Shown here in pieces: positions 23,401 through 35,937 of a DNA stretch of 64,000 nt. The stretch comes from Datisca glomerata. Its lineage: Eukaryota > Streptophyta > Magnoliopsida > Cucurbitales > Datiscaceae. The translations under genes and the position numbers were made by a program. Positions within the stretch are counted from its first letter, which is position 1, and each line of letters starts with the position of its first letter. Under the pieces are notes generated by a model that searched no databases, was not told the DNA's origin, and was given only the letters and a program-made list of their open reading frames with translations. The stretch covers positions 62,001 through 126,000 of the forward strand of contig QANY01013209.1 of NCBI GenBank assembly GCA_003255025.1, read 5' to 3'.

Positions 23401-26090
23401 TATTTTTTTGAGAGTTTGAGAAATTTTTCCTTTACAGAAACCATCAATTATCAGTTGGTTTGGGTCGACAAAGGTAGTGCAAGAAATGGACATATCCTAA
23501 TAAAATGAGTCTTATTCCATTTGACTAGTCAACACGTACATGCTTCACACGTATTCAACCAACTTAAAATATACATATAATTTTAAATTAATATTAACGT
23601 TGAAATAAATATACCATCATCTATAAAAATTATTCTACATCTAAACAAAAAGTTAAAAAGTAATAATAGTAACTTTTTTCTAATATTATAATTTTAGTTC
23701 TATTTGAATAGTATAGAAAACAGTTTCATTTTACCAATTTGTATATTCTTAAGAAGTATTTATATCATATTAAAAGATAATTTTTCATATTTGAAACATA
23801 TTAACATCTTGTATTAACATAAATATTCTAGAATAATTAATACTTAAATTTATAGTGAATAAATCATTATTGACTTATAATTGAAAATTAGTTATAAAAG
23901 ATCTAGAGACTAATGTATGTATATTCACGTCTCTAATTATATAAGATTATTAAAATATTTTATTTTACTAACAATAAAAAAATTATTATTGAATAAAAAT
24001 AAAACATTATCAATTAAATTGAATGAGAAAATAAGTGAAATGCCAAATTTGTGCTATATTTTAATAAATTTTAAAGGGAAAAAAAGATAATAAATTTTTT
24101 TTCCTCTTTAAGCCCCTTCTAATATTAGTCGTAACCACATGCATTGCACGTGTAGAATAATATTTTAAGAACACGTTTGATCTTAAAAGTTATTAAATAT
24201 GCTTAATATGTTATCAGATATATTTAAATGATAAATACAACTAATATTTAACAACCAATAAATCAAGGCTTATACAATGATTGTTTGATGAATTTTTATA
24301 CTCTAATAAATCATATATATGTCAATCTGTAAACGAAACAATATAACCTCTAAAAAGTGATGATTTCACAATGTTATATTTCAGTGTTATTTGAAGTTCC
24401 ATCAATAAGTCACTACTTGACATTTTCTCATTAAATCTTCAGGAATCATGATTTAGCTAACTATTCAAGCACCAATTATCACATAATTTTGTCTTAATCA
24501 AAGTTAAAATTATGAAAGAATGTAAATGCAGATAGAACAAATGTAAATTTTTTGGTTCTATTTGAAGTTAGTATAGTTTAATTATGTGCCCTCTTGTGAT
24601 AAAATTTTGAATTAAATTATAAATAAGAAAAATATTGATTATGATAGATTCTAGTTATTTATATTATGAATTATAATATGTTTAAATTTCACTCGAAAAA
24701 TAGTAGTTTTTAGTTATGAATTATAGTGGTTCATTGTGTAAGAGTAAATTTATTGAACATGATTGTAATCAAATAAACCGTTATTGTTCCTAAATAAGAT
24801 AGTGATTCTTAACCGTTATCTTAAAAAAAACTAAAGGTTGTTTCTCGTTATTGAAAAAATGAGTAAGATGACAAGGTGAACGATCACAGTCGTGCAACTG
24901 TACGTGACTGCTCATATAAGATTCAATCATTATTTTTATCATGTTTTGTAGTGATATTTCTAATCTTACAAAGAAAGTGTTTTAGTGTATAAGTAGTGTA
25001 ATTTAAATTCTTAAAGGTTATATCAACTTTTAAATCTACATTATCTTTGTCACTTACGTAGATACATATATTTATACATTGATATAATTAACCAACAAAA
25101 ATGCATGAACATGGATAAGTACAATAAATGTATTCTAACATTTACAAAATAAAAATTCATGTCCATTGTATTTTCGTAGGTTACTATGCAAAATATATTT
25201 TCTTATCTTTATTTTAAATAGAAGAATAACAGTTAGATTGATTTGTCAAAATAAATATTTTATGTCTTTGTATATTTTAATTAATAAATTTAGTGCGAGA
25301 GATTTTAAAAAGAAAACTTAGAATTAGGTAGATGTATAAAATATAGATAAATAGTCAAATAAATTCAAACTACAATGTCATTAAAAAGGGTAATTAAGGA
25401 TTAGTAAGAAAATTATAAGGACAAAATGATCAAAAGAAGTTTCTCCAATTTGGACACTTTTATATTTGTTAAAGATTAGTATGGATAACTTAGTTAATAA
25501 AATAATTTCAATATAATCAATAAATAATAAAATGAGTCTCATGTTATTAATCTGAGTCTGTGCTCTACATGAGTGTTGGACTAGATTTAGATTATATTAG
25601 GCTTATTTTTGTGTCTAAGTAGTAGGTTTGATTTGGGTTGAGTGATTTTAAGAGAAAACCGAACTTAAACTGAATTCAGTATTTTCTTCATAAATGAAAT
25701 CAAATCAGACAATTTTTACTATTTAAATAGCTCAATAATTTATAGTTTAGACGGTTTAGTCGGTTTATCAATTTTCATGCACACCCGTATACATGATAAA
25801 TATTAAAATTGAAAATCATGCAGACCAAACCGGCATTGTGCTACGTAAGCCTAAAATAAAATTAGGTTTAAGATATTTATGGTTATCCTTCAAAATTTTA
25901 ACCAGCAAACTAGCTGGCATCATCAATCTTTTGCAAAACTGATTGTAGATCTCAAAGTAGGGTCTAGTGCTATGTACGTAAAAGGTCTTATTTTTAACCC
26001 ACCCAACATAAAAAATTTCCTGCTATCAGCCCCAAAAGTGTTGCGTCATCCAAAGATCTGGACCTAACAGATTCTATTTTACAATTTACA
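23401..26090. other. AT-rich intergenic stretch, nothing recognised
   Basis: Very AT-rich sequence with stops in all frames. A segment at 25600-25800 has AAACCGAAC- and GGTTTAGTCGGTTTA-like words resembling the MITE interior at 20462, but termini and target duplication could not be found. Confidence 0.5.
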
Positions 26091-26244
26091 AAGAGTTATA
26101 CTTTGGTTGTTTTTTTTAAATATCTACAGAGAAATGAAAACCGGTATTGTCTAGGTGATCTCACGATAGTTGTGGAAAGAGTTGGAGGTCTTAGCTTATA
26201 AGTGTTGGTGAAAGTTTCACTCATTAGTTAGTTAGCTTTTGGAA

Positions 26245-26660
26245 TTAATTTTAGCAGCAGGGGAATGATCCTCTTGCCTAGCCAAAGAATGCATCTCCTC
26301 CTCTGTTTCTCTGTATTTGCTAAGGTAAATCTTCAAGGGACCCACGTAGTTTTCAAATCCCACAGTGGTCCTTACACACGTAGATTTCACCTGTGATGAA
26401 GCGAAAACGAGGCGTCCGAGCACGCCTTGTTGGAACGATCGTCGGTGCCGCCTACCGACCCAACATTGCTCCCCGCAGACCCCGGACGCGACTCCGAATT
26501 GCGCGCGCAGGCACATGCGCGCAACACCACATGCGGTTTCGTTAGTTACCACATCCCAGAGGCCGTCGCTCGTCAGAATCAAACACTCGTCTTCCGCCGA
26601 TCGTTTTTTATCAGAATTAAACACTCGTCTCTGTCAAAGAGCTGGGAAAGAACAGCTCTC
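26245..26660 (-). pseudogene. Chimera of a PP2C phosphatase fragment and an NF-YB fragment
   Basis: Minus-strand translation begins with a protein phosphatase 2C block, [20 protein letters not shown] then [11 protein letters not shown] (26590-26500), typical of plant group-A-like PP2Cs including the metal-binding Asp in SDGLWD. A frame change hides the later PP2C words (NKACSDAS, near 26420). At 26370-26300 it switches to [20 protein letters not shown], the end of the NF-YB histone-fold (usually TLGFEDYVEPLKxYLxxYRE), then a short tail to a stop. The stretch 26400-26720 is far more GC-rich than its surroundings. No ATG opens the frame. I infer joining of two captured gene pieces; the carrier could be a Pack-MULE or Helitron, whose ends I did not find. 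Confidence 0.68.
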
Positions 26661-26814
26661 GAGCTTTTTGCGCAAAGGGAGAAGGCACCGTTTTGGGCAA
26701 AGAGACATACCAAAAACGGCACCGTTTTGGTTTTAGTAAAACCGTGCCATTTGGATTTAACATACCTTAGTGAAAAATGGATTGAAGGTTGGTTTTGGAG
26801 GAAAAAGTAAAGTT

Positions 26815-27060
26815 GAGGGTTATAAATAATTGTCGCAACGTGCTTCGATGTGGAAGGATGATTAAAAAAGTTATTTTTTTAAAAAAAAAATTGCAGTCGC
26901 CATCAATCATTTTAGGACGTGATAGGTCATCTAATTTTAAAAATAAAAATTTTGATCTATGAAAACTCAAAGTTGGTTCAAGAGTCATTTGTGTGTGAGA
27001 AATGTATTAACACCTCATAACACTCATTATTAAAATAGTTACCAAATTCAATCAAATACT
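26815..27060 (+). other. Gypsy (Ogre/Tat-like) leader fragment
   Basis: Plus-strand sequence contains CAGTCGCCATCAATCATTT, a stretch around GGACGTGATAGGTCATCTAA and, at 26980-27020, AAGAGTCATTTGTGTGTGAG followed by ATGTATTAACACC. This succession resembles the conserved 5' internal leader of plant Tat/Ogre-type gypsy elements (AGTCGCCACCAAT...GGTCACCTAA...GAGTCGxTTATGTGxGAGGAAGGTATTAxCACC). Low-level match by eye. Confidence 0.45.
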
Positions 27061-28950
27061 ATCCAAATAAAATTTGAAACAAAACATAAAGTGAAAAATT
27101 TTTATTAATGAATGTCTCATTTGGTGTGTTTGTATCATATAATAAAATAAAATAAATGACTTTTAATGAGTTGTACAAAGACAGTTGAAAAGTATTTTTT
27201 TCTTGAAAATCAGAGCATTATTGGAGTTGTTTTCGATATCTTGTAAATAACTCTTCACCTCAGTAGTTCGAAAAGTTTGGTATCCCAAAAATCTCAAAAT
27301 TCGTCATAGAGATTTTTAGTGAAAACTAAATAATGAAATTAACAAAATTTAAATATAATTGTTAAGGTTGTAATACATACATATATGATTATTAACTCTA
27401 ATGATAAGGGAATGAGACAAGAATCACATTAGAAGCATGTGAATATGACAATTATACATAAATAAATAAGAAATAAGAAGAACAACTATAAAGGAAAATG
27501 GTCAAAATAAAAGATAAAACATATATGACAATTTTGAAAAAATGGTATACATTAGAAAGAGAATATGTATAACAAATAAATTTTATATGAAACCAAAAAA
27601 GAAAAAAAAGAAAAAAAACTATATGGGGGACAAAGCTGCGGTGCAGTCTTGTCCACAGAGGGTTACAACCCTCTAGAAAAGCCCTTATTTTTTTCATTTA
27701 ATATATATATATTGGACTAAATAGTTTACTAGTTACCAATATTTTCTTTCTTTAATTATTTCTATTCAAATAGTAAAGAAAAATTACGAACAGTAACTGG
27801 TTAAATCGAGCGTAAAAAAATGATGATAAAATAAAATTAAAAAATATTTTTTGGGGTATAAATATATCTTTTTATTTTTTGACGACATAATCTACTAGTT
27901 ACCATTATTTTCTTTTCTTTAATCATTACAAATCAAATAGCAAAAGAAGAATCATTGACGCTAACTAGTTCTACCGAGTGTCACAAAAAAATGACAATAA
28001 GATCTAAAAATCAACCTATGAGAATATTTAAAAAGATTCAAAAATTTAATATTTGCGTAATCTTTATCCATATAGTTATTTAACTCTCGATATGGTATTT
28101 TTTATGTATGAAAATTTATCATAGGGGATTTTTTACATGGAATATATAATTTCAACTCATTAAATAATTGATTTACATTGAGTTAATTTTCACACCCTCC
28201 AATAGCTTTATCCTTATCATCATTCGATTGAGTTGATGAAAAAGTATATCTCATTATCAAATTTATAAAAATCATCAATACATTGAAATAGAACTCAAGA
28301 TTAAGAGTAAAAAAAATGAAGAAGAAGGAACAAATACTTTCTACTTTTATTTATGAAAAAAAAATATACACCGCATGAGTATGAATGGGAAATGATGAAG
28401 AACAATGAACAATAATTTTTTTTAGTTAAGGTGCAAGAAATTTAAACTACCTTAAGAAAAGTAATGAAATAAGATGAATAATTATAGATGATATTCTTCC
28501 TCTCCATTCTCTCTCTCTATAAGAAAATCTCTTCTATTTCACACTTTCTGTCTCTAAAAAAGACCTCCTCTCCTTCTCTCCAAAATGACATTCTCTTTCT
28601 CTCTCCAAAAAACCACCCCTTCAAGTGAATACCCCCTCCCTACTTTGGCAAAGTTAGAGCTTCCCTTTTTAACTTGTAGTCCTTATGCTCCATTTTTTTA
28701 TTTTTTAGTCTTTGGACTCTTTTTCTTATTTTTAGTCCTTGGGTTATTTTTTTATTTTAGATATTGAGTTTTTTTTTTCAAGTCATACATACAGTCTTAG
28801 ATTAGTATAAGGATGAAAAAAATGTGTATATTCAAAGTATTGGATCAGATAAAATATGGTATCTACAACTATCCCTTTTTTCATGCTTCTAAACTTAGAA
28901 GGTGTACAAAAGTGTAGATAAGTATTTTTATCGATATGTGAAACGACTAT
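27061..28950. other. AT-rich spacer, no gene recognised
   Basis: Stops in all frames, poly-A/T runs, and CT-rich patches near 28500-28620. Contains the duplicated hairpin unit listed separately. Confidence 0.5.
27725..28020. repeat. 165-bp two-copy direct repeat, each with a hairpin
   Basis: TTTACTAGTTACC (27727) and TCTACTAGTTACC (27892) start two similar units 165 bp apart. Within the first, TTTACTAGTTAC is mirrored by GTAACTGGTTAAA and ATTTTCTTT by AAAGAAAAAT, giving an imperfect stem-loop of about 80 bp. The second keeps it in a more diverged form. Confidence 0.6.
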
Positions 28951-28959
28951 ATGGATAGG

Positions 28960-29690
28960 GGAATAGAAACCTCGGCTGATTCGGGCTCTATGAAATGACA
29001 TAAATGTGAAATGAACCTGAATAGACACATGCTTTGACCTCGACTCAATTTGAGTTCGATTTAACCAAAGTTAAAGAATCAGAACTTGATAGACACATGC
29101 TTCGACCTTGACTTAATTTGGGTTCGATTTAACTAGAAATATTTGAATAGAAATGGACCTGGATAGATGCAGGCTTCGACCTCGATTCAATTTGATTCTG
29201 ATTTAACTGGAGATACTTGAAAATAAATGGACCTAGATAGACATAGGCTTCGATCTCGACTCAATTCAGGTTCGATTTAATCGGAGAAATTTGAAAATAA
29301 AATGAGCTTACATAGACATAGTCTTCGACTTCGACTCAATTTGAGTTTTATTTAACTGGATATATTTGAAAAGAAACAGACCTAGATAGACATAGGCTTC
29401 AACCTCAACCTAATTCGAGTTCGAATAACCAAGATATTTGAAAGAAAAATGGATTTGGATAGACACAGGTTTCAACTTCGAATTAATTCAGGTTTGATTT
29501 AACCGAAGATACTTGAAATGAAACGTACCTAGATAGATACAGGCTTCGATCTCGACTCAGTTTGAGTTTTATTTATCCAGAGATATTTGAAAAAAAAGAC
29601 CTGGATAGACGCATGCTTCGGTCTTGACTCAATTTGGGTTCGATTTAACCGAAAATATTTGAAATGATATTTGATCTGATTTATACAAGT
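28960..29690 (+). repeat. 74-bp tandem repeat, about nine units
   Basis: The phrase AGACAYAGGCTTCGACCTCGA recurs with starts near 29023, 29091, 29165, 29239, 29314, 29388, 29461, 29535 and 29607 (spacing 68-75). Each unit ends with TTCGATTTAACYRGAGATA-like sequence. Tandem arrays of this size occur in non-coding regions of Tat/Ogre gypsy elements, consistent with the leader fragment at 26815, but linkage is inferred. Confidence 0.88.
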
Positions 29691-29999
29691 TTCATTTGGT
29701 AGCAAGAGTTCGACTAATGCATGCTTTAAGTGTTGGAAAGTCGTGTGGATTTCGAAAGAATATGCTTAAATGATTCATGCATTTGAATTGTATTAAAACA
29801 AGTAATATGGTGCATGTCTATGCATTGTAATTCTTAAATATAATGCAAAGTAGTGTTTTTAAAATGCATGCATATTGTGCATGATTGTGAAAATTAAATA
29901 GAAAATTATTTAATTATTTTTGAAAGTTGATTAATGTAGATCAAGGACACGCAATGAGATATCGAGCATACTTTCAAGAAAATGATACATCCTTATTCA
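29691..29999. other. AT-rich spacer beside copia-3
   Basis: No coding signal. ATTCA at 29995-29999 would be the 5-bp target duplication of copia-3, but the right end of that element is truncated so the match cannot be tested. Confidence 0.4.
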
Positions 30000-31624
30000 T
30001 GTTGGATCGGGTTTTAAAAATTTGAGGAAAATCATTGAACCACGAACAATTTATGGGTGGAATATAATTTTTTTACATCAACCAATCTAACCATATTAAA
30101 TATTAAAATCATACATCCGATTATGCGTATTGCATTAAACACATTCAAAAGAGGTAGAAATGATTTATACCTTTTCGTTGTATCAAAGACTTTCTGAATT
30201 GATGGAATCCTTATTGAATGCTTCACGTTCTTCCATCTTCGTGGAACTCGAATCAGTCTTCACACCAACAATCACACATAGAATTCAGAAGTATATCTCG
30301 TAAGGACGTCATTAGAAACCGAGTGTGGGCTCTCAAAACAAGTGAGGAAGAGAAATCAAATTCTTTTCTTCCTCTGGTGATTTCGGCGGCAAGCAGTAGG
30401 AGGGGAGAGATAGTTTTCTGCTATGTTTGATTAGAGTTGTGTGAACACACTTAGGTTTGTAGGAGGCAACCCTAATGTCATCCCTTATAAAATAATTTTA
30501 AAATTTTCACATATACTCCATATAGAGTCAATTTTGTGTCCAAATTCATCAATCCAAATTGGTAAATTTAAATTGATTTCCATCAATTAATTAATTAATA
30601 TCTCTTATTTACTAATTATCTAATAACTAAAAAATAATAAACTAATTAATTTAAACATCAATTAATTGCCCTTCATTAATAAAGTGAAAACACCCATCAC
30701 GTATGAGTTCAGAAAATGCACATTAGCTCAAAACACATTTTGGTCCAACTGATAATGTTTCTTCTATTCTTATCCTCATGAGCTACTCCTGATTCAAATA
30801 CCTGGTGAATTTATCTCCATTAATTCCTGACCTATTTAATCATGACATTGTACGACACCACTATAGGTTCGACGCCGAATCAACTCTCGATTCATGCGCG
30901 CTACATTTTCTGTTGGTGAAAATAAACTCATTTGTTTCACGGTCCACATAATATTTTAACACATTATCCTTCATGAATATCAGTAGCAAAAGTGGGATGT
31001 AAAATTAGTGTTTTATCTCTCTTGTTATTATTTTCTTAACTTCTTTATTGACTGTGAATAAAAAAGACATAACAGTGAATTGTCTTGTACAATCACAAGT
31101 CTTATTCAATGATTCATTTCATCGAATATTTGTCTAAGTTAGTTTAGTCACACACCAATAAATAAAGTATAAGGTGATATTGTCGCTTTTGCAATCTAAG
31201 CACGAATTTTTCATATTTGTGAGTCACGCAACTCCAATATAGTTGAATTACAATCCCAACAACCGAGAGATTGTGCGGCAAATCGAACTCACTCCTTTGG
31301 GATATCAAATACCGTAAGTAACTATGTCAAGCGCCGTATTCACCTCAAGATAAAAGTAATTATGAAAATACCATTAAGGTGTAACAATTAGATTTAGAGG
31401 TAGGTAAATGGTTTTATTCTAAAATAATTTGTTACTGGTCTATTTAACATGTTCTATAACATGTCTAGGTCAACAATCAGAGTCTCCACTCCCATGCCCT
31501 AATACTAGCATCCTTTAGTTCAACCTAACAGTAATAATCAGACTCGATTGCCCAAAATGTCCGAGAAATAACTAAATACTCATAAATAGTTATTACATTC
31601 TACTTTAGTGACATAATTCTAACA
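30000..31624 (-). repeat. 3' LTR of copia-3 with internal deletion
   Basis: Starts TGTTGGATCGGG and ends ATTCTAACA. It is 1625 bp against about 1870 for its partner. Most of the shortfall is one deletion at about 31552, where GATTGCCCA joins AAATGTCCGAG, skipping about 200 bp present at 43860-44040; the join lies at short homology. A smaller loss near 30790 removes the words found at 43070-43110. Confidence 0.88.
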
Positions 31625-31640
31625 ATCTCCCACTTGGACT
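31625..31640 (-). other. Polypurine tract of copia-3
   Basis: Minus strand reads CCAAGTGGGAGAT directly before the LTR start TGTTAGAATT, the same arrangement as in copia-1. Confidence 0.8.
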
Positions 31641-32163
31641 AAAGTAGTTGTGTACAATTTCGTATCCCCATGCCCTTCAGATAACCATCAATAAATTTAC
31701 CGCTTAAAGTTTTCGTGAATGGATCTGCTAGGTTGTGGACCATCGATATGTGTAACTACAACATCTCCACGCTAAACAATCTCTCTTACACTACAAGAAA
31801 TATAACATTCTACAAGAGTCGGATATCCCCATGAAAAGTAATCCACAAGGATCATGCCACTCCTGTGACAACCCCTCATATTAGAATTTCACATTTTTAC
31901 GAGGCGCAACGCCTCTTGTGAAGACCCACGTGGTCTCTCACTTTTTAGAATATTTTTCGACTCCTGTAGAACGTTGTTCAATAGAATTTTCAAACCCCTG
32001 TTGAATGTATTCAACAAGTGTTTTTAATACTTGTGAATTAACATCTATAAATATTTTGTATCCCATAATGTGAGATACTATAACGTTCAAAGTATTCATA
32101 TTAAACATTTTCAAAATGATAATTTTAAATAGCATAAAGAGCACCAATATAATACTTAACAAA

Positions 32164-32167
<4 letters not shown>

Positions 32168-32195
<28 letters not shown>

Positions 32196-32206
32196 NTATA
32201 TATATT
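32168..32206. repeat. (TA)n microsatellite with one undetermined base
   Basis: An uninterrupted AT dinucleotide run containing the only N of the window, near 32196, suggesting an assembly or length ambiguity. Confidence 0.95.
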
Positions 32207-32459
32207 TGAAGAAAGTGTTACATTATTCATTTAATCAACTTACAAATGAATCTAACTTGAAAATTAACTTATCCTTAAAATATACAAGAAACACTTGTTC
32301 TTAAAATATACAAGCAATACTTGTTCTAATCACGTCCATTATAATTATTTACCACGACCATGTTTGTCTTCACCTAAAGCATTGTTTTTCCCGTTGTTGC
32401 AACTCCATCTTGGTGACATCTACTTCAATTGTGAGGACAAATCAATCATATTCACTAAC

Positions 32460-32540
32460 CTTAGATATCGAAGGCTGCATGGCCCCCTTGTAAGAAGCTG
32501 CCAGACCAAGCATCAAACCAACAGTTGTGCTTTCATGTTC
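32460..32540 (-). pseudogene. Captured APC1-like exon (anaphase-promoting complex subunit 1)
   Basis: An 81-bp, 27-codon exon with an AG acceptor (CTTATAG before 32540) and a GTTAGT donor from 32459. It encodes EHESTTVGLMLGLAASYKG followed by AMQPSISK, fully open. This matches the proteasome/cyclosome (PC) repeat segment of APC1, the scaffold of the anaphase-promoting complex (pattern HExTSxxLLLGxSAxxxGTM). Only this exon is recognised; the rest of APC1 is absent. The call is by recalled family pattern. Confidence 0.72.
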
Positions 32541-33733
32541 CTATAAGAGGAAGTGAAAGCAAAATATTAGTTCAAATTTGAAACGATCTAAAGCAAGTGT
32601 ATAAGGTAGGGAAATATTTTTGGTATCTACTTAGGTTAAAAATATACAATATCCATGTTTATCTCATGTTTTAAATCAATTACATATTACACCATATGGT
32701 AAAACAAAGCAATATTTTTGTTGTTGTTGAGAACGAAGCAATAGTTTCAACTCTATAGACTTGATAGACAACTCAGGTTTCGTATGTAGTTCGTGGTTTT
32801 CCAATCTCAATTTAGTAGAAATAGATTCTGGCAATGTTCAAAGTGGCAACATATGACACTTACAACAGATGTGAGGCTTGGACATTCATAATGTTTCCCG
32901 TCATATTTTTTAAAAGTATAATGTTTCACATTATAGATGTGGTTTTGTCCTATTTATTTGGTAGATTCTAAGGTTCGCAGTATGGTAATTTAGACTCTTA
33001 GATCTATAATTCCATCAGGGACTATAAATAAGTTTCTTCTTCAACATCAATATACTTTAAGTGCATGGAAAATCATCTTTTCTAGGGAAAGTCAATATGA
33101 AACCACAGAATTGATTTATTAGCACATGCCCACATATGTAGAAAATTTATCCGAGTATCAGACAACTTAAGACTGCCACAACATTTAGGAAGCTGCAAAT
33201 GCATAGACTAAGTATAGGCAAAAGAGAGAAGCATGCACTACAAAAGAATAACTTTGCAAAAAGCTAAGAATTTGAAGGATAACAATGTAAAAGTATATCA
33301 TACTTGGTGGGTGCAAAAGATATTAGTTCAACAACTATGCAGTATACTATAAAGTACCTCATTAGTTAATAAAAGTCTGTGGTAAAATGTAAACCCACGC
33401 CCTTGGTTGCACGTTTAGGCAAGTGGTCTACCATAGTCCCAATCCCATTTTGTGAACTACGGAATGACACATTTAGGTGACTTCTAACAATACAAATCCA
33501 TTACCATACGGTGAAGAGCCATAGGCAACCTGAAGATGCAACCAGGAGCTAGATTACCCAATTACGTCCATTGTAAGACTCTAACTTTTATTTAGATCAC
33601 TGGAACCAAAGTTTAGACATCAAATTCTAGACATCACCATTTCATCTAGTTAGATGTGCTATTTCAAAGTTTCCCTCATTATTCATTCTTATCTTGTAAA
33701 CTCAACATTACAGTATGAGGAAATATTACTTAC

Positions 33734-34412
33734 CTAGAAACAGGGTGGCCATGCTATCAATGACTAATAGCTTCACTTGATGCTCAAGAAGCGAAACGTT
33801 GATCTGCTACAAATTAGAAATAAATGAGTGTATATTTTTTTCTTTTTGTACAATAATGAGAACAAAAAGTAAATTAATAGGAAATTTGGCCCTGGAGCTG
33901 AAAATTTGAGATCATGCTAATATACTTTGATCCTGAAATTAGTGGTGCATGTCTACATTATTGTATTGAAGAGAATAACTCTTACCGTTGCTATTAGCCG
34001 ATGATGCACAGTGAAAACTCCAAACTAAATATAATATGCGTTAGAGACTACTGGGTAGCTAGATTTCATTGAGCATAAGCAAAGCAAACTTCCCCCTTGT
34101 TTCTAAATCTTATCATCCCAAGAACTAACATTTTTAAAATATTACTAGCATTTCAATCTTCTTCAATCATTGATGTGGCCAAGAAAAATTGGATTTTTGT
34201 GCACCTCTCTATTAATTCAGAAAGTGATGTTGGTCGCAATACAAGGATCCTGCCGGCCATCTGAAATGAAAATTGAAAATATACCCAAGTAAACCTTAAG
34301 CACTGGGAAGCAACAACCAAAACGAGAAAGCTTAAACATTTTAAATACCTTTTGTGCCATTCTTTTCATATGAATTATCTCAGGGAAACTGTTTACACCA
34401 ATTTCAATCATC
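33734..34412 (-). pseudogene. Captured RAD51B-like fragment, three exons with introns
   Basis: Exon 1, 34412-34349 (after CTGTAG, before GTATTT), encodes MIEIGVNSFPEIIHMKRMAQ. Exon 2, 34260-34205 (after CAG, before GTGCAC), encodes MAGRILVLRPTSLSELIE. Exon 3, 33806-33734 (after TAG, before GTAAGT), encodes INVSLLEHQVKLLVIDSMA. Order and spacing match the RAD51B paralog of plants; LLVIDS is the Walker B strand of its RecA-type ATPase core. RAD51B acts in homologous recombination. Walker A and the N- and C-terminal parts are missing, and the exon 2-3 junction is off by one base, so no function is expected. It lies between the APC1-like exon and an unidentified exon inside CACTA-1. Confidence 0.82.
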
Positions 34413-34505
34413 CTACAGATACAAAAATGGTTTCTTATTCCATAAATTAACATCTAAAAAATGTGAGACAGCCAAAGAACTCATCTCATGAAGCGCTTTA
34501 AGTAC

Positions 34506-34645
34506 CTTCAGGGAACTGAATTTTGTGAGACACCATCGAATAAACCTCAGCTTTGTGATCTTCTACCTTCTCAAAATATCACCACTTGACCTAAAAGGGT
34601 CATTCCCAAAGAAACCTCCAGCACCAAAAGATGAACAACGAGGAC
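34506..34645 (-). pseudogene. Unidentified exon-like segment in CACTA-1
   Basis: A 140-bp block with an AATTAG acceptor before 34645 and a GTACTT donor after 34506. It translates first as CSSFGAGGFFGNDPFRSSGD, then after a stop or frame change as EDHKAEVYSMVSHKIQFPEG. The composition is exon-like, but I do not recognise the family. It does not match the RAD51B sequence expected upstream, so a third donor gene is possible. Confidence 0.4.
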
Positions 34646-35937
34646 CTAATTAAAAGACAAAACATATAATTACAGCCCAATTATTGATTAAAACCTAAAA
34701 AAATAAAGGAAACAATAATTCTTATTGTTAGAAAAAGATAAGCAAAAACCAAAGTCCCCACATCTTGCACATTTTCCCCTATTTATTATATATTGCTCTC
34801 CTATCAGTCTATCTGGACTGTAAACATCTAACTCACCACTGAGTTATTATACAATAAACCTTCCAAAATAAACCTTCCGATCATAAACATAAAAATTGAA
34901 GGAATCATTTCAGTAACCAAAGCCTAAAATGAAGCAAGAAGTAACCTCTAGATCAAAAAATACTTTCTTTCAAAACATCTTCAAAGATCTCAACAGAGCA
35001 GAGTTTTGAATTTCCGTGCAGCAACGGATTCGATATATAGTTAGGCTTACCCCATTGGCTTTGAAGGTAATATCATCAAGTCTGAATAGCAAAAGAGATT
35101 GTTCTAGGAGCATACTTAACTCTAGCTGGTTTTGGTTGAGTGTATAGATATTTAACGTGTGAGTGAAGCCAAAATTACACAATCAAAAAAAATATAAAAA
35201 GATCTATGACTGTAAACTATGGTAAGTCAAAATGCTGGACTTCAATAAAATCTAAGACAAAAGCATTTGTAAGAAATTCGTGCTCTTCATCTCTATTTTT
35301 TTCCTCTGCTCTTCCCATGGTCTGCCCATTCCAATAATATCTTTGTCAGCAAATAAAGTGTAGAGAAATTAGCGTTATAACAAAAAGGGAACATAAGAGA
35401 CAAGAACATTAACGAAAACAGAAAATAGGAGACGAGAACATTAAAAAAATAAGACCTCTCTTGCAAATCTGTTATAGATGAGTAAATTATCAGAGAAAAT
35501 TCCAGGAACAAAATGTTACAACGATGACAAGCATCAACTAGATCAATTTGCCTTGCACTAAATGAAAAGAGAAGCTTTAAGAAACAAATGCTCCTTACAT
35601 TAAGAACCCGCATATACCATTGAAGAGAAGCTGCGGGAGAAATCCCAAACAGAGAGCTTTGAATCACTTCCTAGGTCAAAATCGCTTATAAAGCCAAAAC
35701 AGAAAACTAACTTCATTTTGATAACATATCTCAACAAAAGTAACTAAATTAAAAACCTATCATAGGAAATTTAAATCATAGTATAGAATTAAGGATTTAC
35801 CCAAAATGAAGAGAAGCTGAGGAATCAATCTTCGAAAGGAAGCTACGGGAGAGACCTCAAACATAGAGCTGTGAGAAATCCGTGACAAACATGTAAGAAA
35901 GATCGGAGAGAGAGCTTCTCTTAGCGAGGAAAAGTTT

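Noticed and set aside
25560..25800. Second hAT-like MITE suggested by AAACCGAAC and CGGTTTAGTCGGTTT words
   Set aside because: No TAGGGGTG termini pair and no 8-bp duplication found.
26365..26810. Two plus-strand open frames of ~125 codons
   Set aside because: Antisense to the PP2C/NF-YB chimera; openness comes from the GC-rich composition and no family pattern is visible.
33390..33470. Possible tRNA-derived SINE on the minus strand (ACCACTTGCCTAAACG, GCGTGGGTTTACATTT words)
   Set aside because: Resembles A and B boxes only loosely; no target duplication or tail could be placed.
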